Of a stretch of 8,443 nt of DNA, positions 1 through 6,841 are shown piece after piece. The number at the start of each line of letters is the position of its first letter. Within the stretch, counting starts at the first letter, position 1. Made by a program: the position numbers and the translations under genes. This stretch comes from Oscillospiraceae bacterium (GTDB lineage: Bacteria > Bacillota > Clostridia > Oscillospirales > Ruminococcaceae), in contig JAHHUB010000071.1 in assembly GCA_020024175.1 (NCBI GenBank), forward strand, positions 1 through 8,443. The letters are read 5' to 3'. The notes under the pieces were generated by a model. It saw only the letters and a program-made list of their open reading frames with translations, ran no database searches and had not been told where the DNA came from.

Positions 1-2
1 CA

Positions 3-2123
3 AACAATGAGGCTTTCAGTCTTTATGCACCAAAGTTTTATGATGAATTAAAAGATATTGTCAAGGGAAAAAACCGTGTAGAAGCTGCAAAAGCTGTGAA
101 TTTTTGGTGTCTATCAAAAGCTACATATGCTCAGGCTGATGACCGCACTCAAAATGCTCTTGCTACTTACAATGTGGGAAAAGGCCGCTGTGGAGAGGAA
201 TCCGTATTTACTGTGGCAGCACTTCGCAGTGTAGGCATACCTGCCAGACAGGTTTACAGCCCATATTGGTCTCACTGTGACGACAACCATGCTTGGACAG
301 AGGTTTACACCGAAAACGGCTGGGAATTTATGGGCTCATGTGAACCGGAAGATATACTCAACGAAGGCTGGTTCAACAATGCATCAGGCAGAGCTTTGGC
401 AGTTAGATACAGAAAATTCGGATTTGATGAAAGAGAACAGACATTTGATGTCAATAATATATATGAAGTGGGAATTACCACTTCTGTTTACAGCCAAACT
501 CATAAAGTTGATATTTATGTTACTCCTGCTCAGGCAAATATCAAAGTAGGTATTTATGTAATAAACTATGGCAGACCCAGCCTTATTTTAGAAAAAATTA
601 CAGATACAAAAGGTTTTACGGAATTTGAACTGGGACAGGGAGATTTTTTAGTTTTTGCACAAAAAGGCAATGACTATGACTTTGTTCAGGGGGGCAGTGA
701 AAGTGAAAAAATCATACTTGATTTAAGTCAAAGACCAGAAAGAGTTGATTTTGCACTGATTCCGTCAAAAGGCGAAATTAAATGCGGTGAAATCCCCAAA
801 ACTGATGAATATTTTAAGAAAATAGCGGGACTTAACAGTGAAAGATTAAAAGCTCATAAGCCTGTGGGCAATAAATACAAGGATTTAAGCGGATATAATT
901 ACACTGAAATTGAAAAATTCCTTAATTATGAAAAATACAGCCAAAAAGAAAAGGAACTGGTGCTGAACACATTAACAGACAAGGATTTTTCCGATATTAC
1001 AGCGGAAATTTTGGAAGATATTGCAGTAAATCTTAAATATCTTACAGATAATAAGGAAGATGAAGGGTGGAATATTAAACTTGTTCTGCCACTTCGTGTC
1101 AAAAACGAAACTCTTTATCCACACAGAGAATATGCGGCAAAATATTTGGAACAGCACAATTTAGCTGATGCAGAAAGTATTTACAACCATTTGCAAAATT
1201 TTAAACGCTATGATGAATACAGTCTTACAGGAGTTACTCCCGATTTAAAATCCGTACTGAAATACGGCTGTCTTACTACAGAAAGCCTTCCGATACATTT
1301 TGCACAGCTTTGCAGAGTTATAGGTATACCTGCTGGAATTGCCATAAACAAAGGTGAAATCGGATATAAAACCGAGGATGCATTTATAGCTTTTGGGGAA
1401 AAAGAAACTTCTTTAAACAGCAGAATAAGAATACAAAATAATCAGGGAAAAGATATTTATGTTGATGAGGAAGTTACTTTATGCCTCAGAAATGAAAACG
1501 GGATAGAACCTTTGTATTATGAAAATCACAAAATCTTAAAAGACGAACATTTGGATATTGTGGGAGTAAAGGAAGGAGCAAGCTATATCGAAACAGTTTC
1601 CAAGCGTGAAATTGACGGTTCGGTTTATGGTTATATGGAGATTAAAAGTATAGGAAATGATGAAACCGTTTTCAGTGTTGAAGCCATACCTGACCGCACT
1701 ATGGAAAAAATCCTTTCTGTCAAAATGCCGTCAATGTTCGGTGAACTTAACGGTAATCAGGTGGTGGCATTTATTGATAATTCTATGGAACCTACCGAAC
1801 ATTTTTTAAATGAGATTTTGGAAAATACAGAAGAACTACGCAAACACAATGTAAAAATTAAACTTTATACCCACAGAAAAGAGAAAAATGAAATTTTAAA
1901 CAAAGTGCTGAATTTAGACTTTGTGGAATTTACCTATGCTGAATTTACACATGAATGGGATATGCTGCGTCAAAACATGGAAATCGGGGATTTTCGTATG
2001 CCATTTATTACAGCGGTTCAAAATGGTATGGGACTTTATTCCTTTGCAAATTACAATGTAGGCACTGTTAAACAAATTAATCATATTTTTGAAGTTAAAG
2101 GGGATCAGCCATGGAATTTTTAA
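3..2123 (+). CDS. Transglutaminase-like domain protein, 5'-truncated by the window edge
   Basis: The reading frame is open from the left edge (codon 1 at base 3, 706 visible residues), so the true start is outside the window; the GTG at 96 is internal. A papain-like transglutaminase core lies at about residues 45-125. Its triad is visible: Cys63 in GRCGEES, His96 in DDNHAW, and Glu114 in the GSCEPED segment where the usual Asp sits. A beta-rich, Ig-like stretch follows (about 155-250). A second, degenerate transglutaminase-like core is at about 416-465 (GCLTTES, GIPAG), and a thioredoxin-like C-terminal domain without a CxxC motif is at about 586-700 (MPFITA as the likely cis-Pro loop). The family may cleave or modify peptides, but the substrate is unknown. 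Whether it is secreted cannot be judged without the N-terminus. The stop overlaps the chorismate mutase start, so the two are probably co-transcribed. Confident on the fold of the first domain, less so on the C-terminal one. Confidence 0.85.
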   Translation, partial: NNEAFSLYAPKFYDELKDIVKGKNRVEAAKAVNFWCLSKATYAQADDRTQNALATYNVGKGRCGEESVFTVAALRSVGIPARQVYSPYWSHCDDNHAWTEVYTENGWEFMGSCEPEDILNEGWFNNASGRALAVRYRKFGFDEREQTFDVNNIYEVGITTSVYSQTHKVDIYVTPAQANIKVGIYVINYGRPSLILEKITDTKGFTEFELGQGDFLVFAQKGNDYDFVQGGSESEKIILDLSQRPERVDFALIPSKGEIKCGEIPKTDEYFKKIAGLNSERLKAHKPVGNKYKDLSGYNYTEIEKFLNYEKYSQKEKELVLNTLTDKDFSDITAEILEDIAVNLKYLTDNKEDEGWNIKLVLPLRVKNETLYPHREYAAKYLEQHNLADAESIYNHLQNFKRYDEYSLTGVTPDLKSVLKYGCLTTESLPIHFAQLCRVIGIPAGIAINKGEIGYKTEDAFIAFGEKETSLNSRIRIQNNQGKDIYVDEEVTLCLRNENGIEPLYYENHKILKDEHLDIVGVKEGASYIETVSKREIDGSVYGYMEIKSIGNDETVFSVEAIPDRTMEKILSVKMPSMFGELNGNQVVAFIDNSMEPTEHFLNEILENTEELRKHNVKIKLYTHRKEKNEILNKVLNLDFVEFTYAEFTHEWDMLRQNMEIGDFRMPFITAVQNGMGLYSFANYNVGTVKQINHIFEVKGDQPWNF

Positions 2124-2380
2124 AAGATGTTAGAATAAAACTTGATAAAATCGACAGTGAAATGATAGCTTTATTTATTGAAAGAATGGAAATTTCCGAA
2201 GAAGTGGCAAGGATAAAATCCAAAAATGGACTGCCTGTTTTTGATGCTGAAAGAGAAAAACAGAAACTTTTACACAGTGTTCATGGAATAAAAGACACTG
2301 ACAGAGAAGATGTATTGGAGTTTATGCAGTTTTTGATGGATAAAAGTAAGGAAAGACAGCGAAAAACAGAAGGAAAATAA
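2111..2380 (+). CDS. Chorismate mutase, AroQ class, stand-alone
   Basis: This 89-residue all-helical protein fits the AroQ chorismate mutase family, which converts chorismate to prephenate in the cytoplasm for Phe/Tyr synthesis. Against the E. coli P-protein mutase domain, every active-site position is present: Arg8, Arg25, Lys36, Asp45, Arg48, Glu49, Ser79 and Gln83 (equivalents of R11, R28, K39, D48, R51, E52, S84, Q88). An active enzyme is therefore expected. The length equals one mutase domain, with no fused prephenate dehydratase, dehydrogenase or DAHP synthase. The start is supported by AGGGG at 2099-2103, seven bases before the ATG. It begins inside the last codons of the transglutaminase-like gene (13-base overlap, different frame), so translational coupling is likely. 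No other aromatic-pathway gene is in view, so the pathway context is unclear. Confidence 0.92.
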   Translation: MEFLKDVRIKLDKIDSEMIALFIERMEISEEVARIKSKNGLPVFDAEREKQKLLHSVHGIKDTDREDVLEFMQFLMDKSKERQRKTEGK

Positions 2381-2421
2381 AGCAAATATAATATTAATGT
2401 ACTATGTATTACCTCTCATAT

Positions 2422-2434
2422 AGTTAAAATAACT
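2422..2434. repeat. Small inverted repeat after the chorismate mutase gene
   Basis: AGTTA (2422-2426) and TAACT (2430-2434) can form a weak five-pair hairpin with a three-base loop. No U-run follows directly, so it is a poor terminator candidate. Nothing else in 2381-2470 looks like an intrinsic terminator, and read-through into typA is possible. Confidence 0.25.
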
Positions 2435-2473
2435 GAAAATAGTCATTTTGAGCAAAAAAAACGTAAAATTCTA

Positions 2474-2502
2474 TTGTAAATGCTGAAAAAGAATGTTATT
2501 AT
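2474..2502 (+). promoter_or_regulatory. Putative sigma-A promoter of typA, extended -10
   Basis: The -35 box TTGTAA (2474-2479) and the -10 box TATTAT (2497-2502) are 17 bases apart, and a TG one base before the -10 box (2494-2495) gives an extended -10. Transcription would start near 2508-2510, leaving a leader of roughly 115 bases before the favoured typA start. The boxes are seen directly; activity is inferred. Confidence 0.65.
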
Positions 2503-2504
2503 AT

Positions 2505-2549
2505 AGGTTATGAAAGAAATAATTTCCGTAAATCGGAAATTTATAACCT
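2505..2549 (+). promoter_or_regulatory. Inverted repeats at the start of the typA leader
   Basis: AATTTCCG (2521-2528) and CGGAAATT (2534-2541) form an eight-pair stem with a five-base loop. AGGTTAT (2505-2511) and ATAACCT (2543-2549) can extend it across a bulge. The outer repeat overlaps the predicted transcription start, so it could be a protein-binding operator or a 5'-end hairpin. No U-run follows, so it does not look like a terminator. Confidence 0.45.
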
Positions 2550-2555
2550 AAAAAA

Positions 2556-2578
2556 CTCCTGAAAACCTGTAACAGGAG
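2556..2578 (+). promoter_or_regulatory. Hairpin that masks an AGGAG (SD-like) sequence in the typA leader
   Basis: CTCCTG (2556-2561) is perfectly complementary to CAGGAG (2573-2578), which contains the AGGAG sequence 15 bases before the GTG at 2594. A second anti-SD copy, CCTG (2566-2569), can pair with CAGG (2573-2576) in a smaller competing hairpin. The arrangement could hide the ribosome binding site in one fold, but regulation is inference. Confidence 0.4.
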
Positions 2579-2626
2579 ATTATATTAAAATATGTGCCGA
2601 AACAGGCGGCGGAACGGAGAATTCCA

Positions 2627-4444
2627 TTGGTTAGAAATGATTTAAGAAATATTGCTATTATCGCTCACGTTGACCATGGTAAAACAACATTGGTTGATGA
2701 AATGCTTAAACAGGGCGGTGTTTTCAGAGAAAATCAAGTTGTTGAAGACAGAGTTATGGACAACGGCGATTTGGAAAAAGAGAGAGGTATTACAATCCTT
2801 GCAAAAAATACTTCCGCATACTATAACGGTGTAAAAATTAATATTATTGACACCCCCGGACATGCTGACTTCGGAGGTGAAGTTGAACGTGTCCTCAAAA
2901 TGGTAAATGGTGTTGTACTTTTGGTTGACGCATTTGAAGGCCCAATGCCTCAGACAAGATTTGTTCTCCAAAAGGCTTTGGAACTTGGTCACAAAATAGT
3001 TGTTGTTATCAATAAAGTTGATAAGCCCGAAGCCAGATCTTATGAAGTTGTTGACGAAGTTTTGGAACTTCTTTTGGATTTGGATGCAAGCGAAGAACAG
3101 CTTGATTCTCCAATAGTATTCTGTTCAGGACGCCAGGGAAAAGCAGGTGTTTCTCCTGAAAAGCTTGACAACAATTTGGGACTTTTGATGGAAAAAATCA
3201 TTGAAAATATCCCAGCTCCCGAAGGTGATGATACAGCTCCTACACAAATCCTTTGTTCTTCTATAGATTACAATGAATATGTGGGCAGAATTGCAATCGG
3301 AAGAATAGAAAGAGGAAGTGTTAAGGTAAATCAGGATGTTATGGTATGTGATTACCACAACAGCCATGCTCCTTATAAAGGAAAGATTGTAAGTCTTTAC
3401 GAAATTGAAGGACTTAAACGTGTTCCCTGTGAAACTGCCAAAGTTGGCGATATTGTATGTTTCTCCGGTATTGAAAATATCACAATCGGAGATACAATAT
3501 GTGCTCCTGCCGCACTTGAACCACTTCCGTTTGTAAAAATCAGTGAACCTACTGTAGAAATGACATTCTCTGTAAATGACAGCCCGTTTGCAGGCAGAGA
3601 AGGAAAATTTGTTACTTCCCGTCATTTGAGAGACAGACTTTACAAGGAACTTCTCAAAGATGTTTCCCTCAAAGTTAAAGACGGTGATTCCGCAGATAGT
3701 TTTATCGTATCTGGCAGAGGTGAAATGCACCTTTCAATTCTTATTGAAAATATGCGTCGCGAAGGTTATGAATTTCAGGTTTCCACACCTCGTGTACTTT
3801 ATCACGAAGTTGACGGTAAAAAATACGAACCTATGGAAAGGATTCTTCTTGATGTTCCGGAAGAATATATGGGTTCTGTTATGGAAAAAATGGGTTCAAG
3901 AAAAGGTGAACTTCTTCATATGGCACCACAGGGCAGCCGTATGAGAATTGAATTTAAAATTCCTGCAAGAGGTTTGTTTGGCTATAAGAGTGAATTTATG
4001 ACAGATACAAGAGGTGAGGGTATACTCAACTCCGTATTTGACAGTTATGAACCCTACAAGGGAGATATTCCTACCCGTCATGTGGGTTCTCTTATTGCCT
4101 TTGAAGCCGGTACATCTATCACTTATGGTCTTTATAATGCTCAGGAAAGAGGCGTTCTCTTTATAGGTCCCGGTGTTCCTGTTTATGAAGGTATGGTTGT
4201 AGGTATGTCTCCCAAAGGCGATGATATAGCAGTAAATGTATGTAAGAAGAAACATGTTTCCAACATGAGAGCATCAGGTTCCGATGATGCTTTAAGACTT
4301 GTTCCGCCGAGAATATTCAGCTTGGAAGAAGCTATTGAATTTATGGCTGATGACGAACTTTTGGAAGTTACACCTAAGGCATTCCGTCTTAGAAAGAGAA
4401 TTCTCAGCAACTCAGGCAGAATGAAAGCTAATTCTAAAAAGTAA
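2627..4444 (+). CDS. typA: Translational GTPase TypA/BipA
   Basis: TypA (BipA) is an EF-G-like GTPase that binds the 70S ribosome and helps 50S assembly and stress or cold adaptation. GTPase motifs are complete (605-residue numbering): P-loop AHVDHGKT at 13-20, switch I ERGITI with Thr56, DTPGH at 75-79, NKVD at 129-132, and a G5-like SGRQG. Domain 2 beta-barrel, EF-G III/V-like domains and the BipA-specific C-terminus follow. The family-like N-terminus (MVRNDLRNIAIIAHVD) begins at a TTG at 2627, preceded by GGAG (2616-2619) with a seven-base gap, so I favour that start. An in-frame GTG at 2594 would add 11 residues rich in CGG and GCG codons, which fit neither the family nor local codon use. 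It has its own promoter and leader and ends before a strong terminator. Function is near certain; the start is less so. Confidence 0.96.
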   Translation: MVRNDLRNIAIIAHVDHGKTTLVDEMLKQGGVFRENQVVEDRVMDNGDLEKERGITILAKNTSAYYNGVKINIIDTPGHADFGGEVERVLKMVNGVVLLVDAFEGPMPQTRFVLQKALELGHKIVVVINKVDKPEARSYEVVDEVLELLLDLDASEEQLDSPIVFCSGRQGKAGVSPEKLDNNLGLLMEKIIENIPAPEGDDTAPTQILCSSIDYNEYVGRIAIGRIERGSVKVNQDVMVCDYHNSHAPYKGKIVSLYEIEGLKRVPCETAKVGDIVCFSGIENITIGDTICAPAALEPLPFVKISEPTVEMTFSVNDSPFAGREGKFVTSRHLRDRLYKELLKDVSLKVKDGDSADSFIVSGRGEMHLSILIENMRREGYEFQVSTPRVLYHEVDGKKYEPMERILLDVPEEYMGSVMEKMGSRKGELLHMAPQGSRMRIEFKIPARGLFGYKSEFMTDTRGEGILNSVFDSYEPYKGDIPTRHVGSLIAFEAGTSITYGLYNAQERGVLFIGPGVPVYEGMVVGMSPKGDDIAVNVCKKKHVSNMRASGSDDALRLVPPRIFSLEEAIEFMADDELLEVTPKAFRLRKRILSNSGRMKANSKK

Positions 4445-4460
4445 ATAAAATAACAAAAAC

Positions 4461-4490
4461 TCCCCCGAATATTTTCGGGGGATATTTTTA
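4461..4490. terminator. Bidirectional intrinsic terminator between typA and the serpin gene
   Basis: A nine-pair stem (4461-4469 with 4474-4482, core CCCCCG/CGGGGG) has a four-base loop. T-rich sequence follows on the + strand and an A-rich run precedes it (4453-4459), which becomes U-rich on the - strand. It lies between two convergent genes and probably stops both transcripts. Confidence 0.88.
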
Positions 4491-4527
4491 TAATAAGGAA
4501 AGATTGTTTTTATGAGTTTTAAGCCAG

Positions 4528-6183
4528 TTATTTAGTTGGATTTTCACAAATACCAATAAAATAAATATTGTTATGATTATCAGTAAGCATATAGACAAAG
4601 GGTCTGTCCAAAATTATTTCTGTGTCAATAGTATCACTTCCGCCGCCTCCCATCATTATTTCTATTGTAAATGCGGAGGCTTCCACACCTTTTTCATGGA
4701 TTTTTAAGCGTGCTTCCTGTTTAATATCACTGATATATGCTCCTTCATCGGTTATATCAGTAAAATCAGCACTGCTAAATGCTTTTTCCATACCTAAAGA
4801 TGTTAGCATACTCATTAAATCTGTTTTTGATGTTATATCAAATTTAGGAACTTTCCATGTTACCTCACCAAAACGGACTTTTCCGCTGTTTTCTATTTGT
4901 TCAAAATCAAATAAAGTCAGCAGTTCGTGAATTTTTTCTGAATCAGAAATAAGTTCATTTGGTGAAATACCTTCATTAGGTAAAGCAAATACCATATTAT
5001 AATTATTTTTCATGGAAAGTTCACCAACAATAGCTTTATCAGTAATGGCATAGTATTGGATATTTTTTTTATTCATAAATTCTGCTTGAATATCACTGCC
5101 ATCAGAAAGGTGGAATTTATCTTTGGCAGTTTGATTTTCATCAAATTCCCATATCCATTCATCATTAAAATAAACAGTGTTGAATATTGTCATAAGTTCA
5201 TCGCCGCGGAAGTCAAACTGGGGGTTAAGAAGTCCTGCTGTATTGTCAGAAACCCATTTAGCCATAGTTTCTTTGGTTTCATCAGAAGAAAAATCAGCAG
5301 CAAAAGATTGTGAATAAAAATATTCTGCTGCATTTTTAATAAATTCATCTTTAAAATCATGTTCATAATTGAGCCAAATTGAGTTGGCAATATTAAATTT
5401 AAGTGAATTGGTTTCTTTATAAAGATGATTATATAGATTTCTGCATTGCTCAGACAGATATACCTTGTCATTTACACCCAATAAACTGAGCATTTCATCA
5501 GCAGTTTCTCCTTTTGCACCATTTGCTGTAAGAGCCAGTGTATAGTATAGAGAAATAGGGGAATAAACAAAATTTTCCTTGTTGTTTTTTACAAGTTCCG
5601 CAGTGGTTTTACAACTGAAATTCTGGATTGATTTATAAAAATTTTGGTCAACAGGGTAGTTTTCATTTAATTCTTCTCTGCTTTTGTAGTCGTTAACCTC
5701 ATAAGCTTTAGGCAGTGTTACCTCAGCCAAAGCTTTTTTCAAATTAACATTTTGAGAGGATTGCCCAGCATTAGATGAATTGCTTGATATGTCAGGGTTT
5801 GAATTGGTTTGAGAGGATTGCTCAGAATCAGATGAATGGTCTGATGTGTCAGAGTTTGAATTGGTTTGAGAGGATTGCTCAGAATCAGATGAATGATCTG
5901 ATATGTCAGAGTTTGAATTGGTTTGAGAAGATTGCTCAGCATCAGATAAATTATCTTCTAGGGGAGGGTTTGTTTTGCTGTTTGAACTTGTGGGTGTGTC
6001 CATAATATCTCCGCTCATTTTCGGCAAAATCAATGCTGCACTTATAATAATTGCGGCACAAGCGGCTATAGTCACTACTTTTGCCCAGCGGGGGTTAGTT
6101 TTTTTCTTTCTTTTATTTTCTGCATTTTCTATTAAATCATCTTCAATGTCTGTAATTGCATCATAAAGTTTTTTCTCTTTCAT
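4528..6183 (-). CDS. Membrane-anchored serpin with repeat stalk, partner of an ECF sigma factor
   Basis: The 551-residue protein has four parts. Residues 1-33 are charged and probably cytoplasmic (KKLYDAITDIEDDLIENA, then a Lys/Arg cluster). Residues 35-53 form one membrane segment, with the positive charges implying an outside C-terminus. Residues 62-146 are a Ser/Asn/Asp/Gln-rich stalk with 19-residue repeats. Residues about 155-551 are a complete serpin domain: SPISLYYTLALTANGAKGET (208-227), IANSIW (265-270), FNTVYFNDEW (334-343), VPKFDI (445-450), hinge HEKGVEASAFT (496-506), and LDRPFVYML (525-533). Serpins trap proteases when the reactive loop is cut. The hinge is near-inhibitory, but Val at P14 and Phe at P9 are atypical, and counting places P1 in a GGGG run (512-515), so the target is unclear. 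The start overlaps the sigma gene stop as ATGA with a strong upstream RBS. An anti-sigma role for the N-terminus is inferred; it shows no zinc anti-sigma motif. Confidence 0.93.
   Translation of the reverse strand: MKEKKLYDAITDIEDDLIENAENKRKKKTNPRWAKVVTIAACAAIIISAALILPKMSGDIMDTPTSSNSKTNPPLEDNLSDAEQSSQTNSNSDISDHSSDSEQSSQTNSNSDTSDHSSDSEQSSQTNSNPDISSNSSNAGQSSQNVNLKKALAEVTLPKAYEVNDYKSREELNENYPVDQNFYKSIQNFSCKTTAELVKNNKENFVYSPISLYYTLALTANGAKGETADEMLSLLGVNDKVYLSEQCRNLYNHLYKETNSLKFNIANSIWLNYEHDFKDEFIKNAAEYFYSQSFAADFSSDETKETMAKWVSDNTAGLLNPQFDFRGDELMTIFNTVYFNDEWIWEFDENQTAKDKFHLSDGSDIQAEFMNKKNIQYYAITDKAIVGELSMKNNYNMVFALPNEGISPNELISDSEKIHELLTLFDFEQIENSGKVRFGEVTWKVPKFDITSKTDLMSMLTSLGMEKAFSSADFTDITDEGAYISDIKQEARLKIHEKGVEASAFTIEIMMGGGGSDTIDTEIILDRPFVYMLTDNHNNIYFIGICENPTK
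5754..5957. repeat. 57-bp tandem repeats encoding the serpin stalk
   Basis: Three near-identical 57-base units (5754-5810, 5811-5867, 5868-5924) and a degraded fourth (5925 to about 5957) lie head to tail. On the - strand each encodes 19 residues of the pattern SDSEQSSQTNSNSDISDHS. The unit is a multiple of three, so copy-number change would alter stalk length without breaking the frame. Low divergence between units suggests recent duplication or ongoing homogenisation. Confidence 0.93.
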
Positions 6184-6731
6184 ATGTAAATTTCCTCCTT
6201 TGTCAAAACATCTTTAAGTTTGTTTCTCAAACGAAAAAGTTTTCCTGAAATTACGCTTTCAGTGACATCATTTTCTTTTGCAAGACTTTTAGAACTGTCT
6301 CCAAACCAATACCTGCGTATAAATAAATTTCTGTCCTCACTATCCAAAGAATAGAGCCATTTGTCAATAATTTCTGTGAGAACATTTGTTTCCAAACTGT
6401 CGATAATATTGCTGTCATCAGGTACACACTCAGTAAGCTCATCTAAAATAAGTCCGCCGCCCCGTTTTTGAGCATGTTCACTGTGGTATCTGTTTATAGA
6501 AATATTTCGAGTAATTCTTCCCAGGTACGCCATAAGAGAATTGGGTTTTTGAGGGGGCATAGTATTCCAGGCGGTCATGTATGTGTCATTTACACATTCT
6601 TCACTGTCCTGAAAATTTGCCACAATATTAAATGCAATTCTTTTTAAAAGTTTTCCGTATTTTATGTCAGTTTCATGTACTGCATTTTCGCTTCTGCCCC
6701 AGAAAAGCTGAATTATCTTTATATCTTCCAT
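6180..6731 (-). CDS. ECF-type RNA polymerase sigma factor
   Basis: This is a 183-residue sigma-70 family protein of the two-domain (ECF) type, which redirects RNA polymerase to a specific promoter set. Region 2 lies at about residues 22-83 (KYGKLLKRIAFNI, DSEECVNDTYMTAW, LMAYLGRITRNISINRY). A short linker (84-118, with KRGGG) follows, then region 4 at about 119-176 with a helix-turn-helix near 147-173 (SSKSLAKENDVTESVISG). Length and order are normal for the family. The ATG at 6731 has GGAG nine bases upstream (complement of 6741-6744). Its stop overlaps the serpin ATG by four bases, and the serpin RBS sits in its last codons, so the two are made together. In ECF systems the next gene often encodes the membrane anti-sigma factor, which makes the serpin protein its likely regulator. 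Target promoters are unknown. Confidence 0.93.
   Translation of the reverse strand: MEDIKIIQLFWGRSENAVHETDIKYGKLLKRIAFNIVANFQDSEECVNDTYMTAWNTMPPQKPNSLMAYLGRITRNISINRYHSEHAQKRGGGLILDELTECVPDDSNIIDSLETNVLTEIIDKWLYSLDSEDRNLFIRRYWFGDSSKSLAKENDVTESVISGKLFRLRNKLKDVLTKEEIYI
6194..6199 (-). promoter_or_regulatory. Ribosome binding site of the serpin gene inside the sigma gene
   Basis: On the - strand this reads AGGAGG, ten bases before the serpin ATG and within the Lys-Glu-Glu codons near the sigma factor C-terminus. With the ATGA overlap, it indicates coupled translation of the pair. Confidence 0.8.
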
Positions 6732-6761
6732 ATTATTTGTCTCCTTTTTGAGTCCTCATAT

Positions 6762-6825
6762 ATTATAGTCAGCTTTAAAACGAAAATATTTGCTGGAATT
6801 TATAAAATTATATATTTTTTTGCAA
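6762..6825 (-). promoter_or_regulatory. Candidate promoter region of the sigma factor-serpin operon
   Basis: Two weak candidates lie between the pgi terminator and the sigma gene. One is TTGCAA (complement of 6820-6825) and TAAATT (6797-6802) with a 17-base spacer. The other is a perfect TATAAT (complement of 6762-6767) with no recognisable -35 box at normal spacing, about 30 bases before the ATG. ECF operons are often self-activated, so a non-sigma-A promoter may also be here, but I cannot recognise one. Confidence 0.3.
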
Positions 6826-6841
6826 ATATTAATTATTAAAT

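Noticed and set aside
96..98. GTG at 96 as the start of the transglutaminase-like gene
   Set aside because: The same frame stays open to base 3 with sensible protein sequence and no ribosome binding site precedes 96, so the gene enters from outside the window.
277..549. 90-codon open frame inside the transglutaminase-like gene
   Set aside because: It overlaps the catalytic core of the main frame and has low-complexity hydrophobic sequence with no recognisable domain.
2503..2593. Known riboswitch or T-box in the typA leader
   Set aside because: No T-box motif, purine-aptamer or other recognised aptamer core was seen; only simple hairpins are supported.
2592..2645. 17-codon ORF at the typA start as a real gene
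   Set aside because: The AGGAG sequence is 13 bases away, longer than usual, and there is no similarity to known leader peptides; kept only as a possibility in the findings.
3125..3730. 201-codon open frame on the - strand inside typA
   Set aside because: Composition is that of an antisense shadow of a conserved gene (rich in Phe, Cys, Ser, Tyr), and typA is intact here.
5754..5957. CRISPR-like array
   Set aside because: The 57-bp units are directly adjacent with no unique spacers and are in frame within the serpin gene.
5739..6005. Open frames on both strands across the serpin stalk repeats (for example 5775-6005 on +)
   Set aside because: A 57-bp repeat keeps its frames open together; the translations are repeat shadows with no domain or RBS support.
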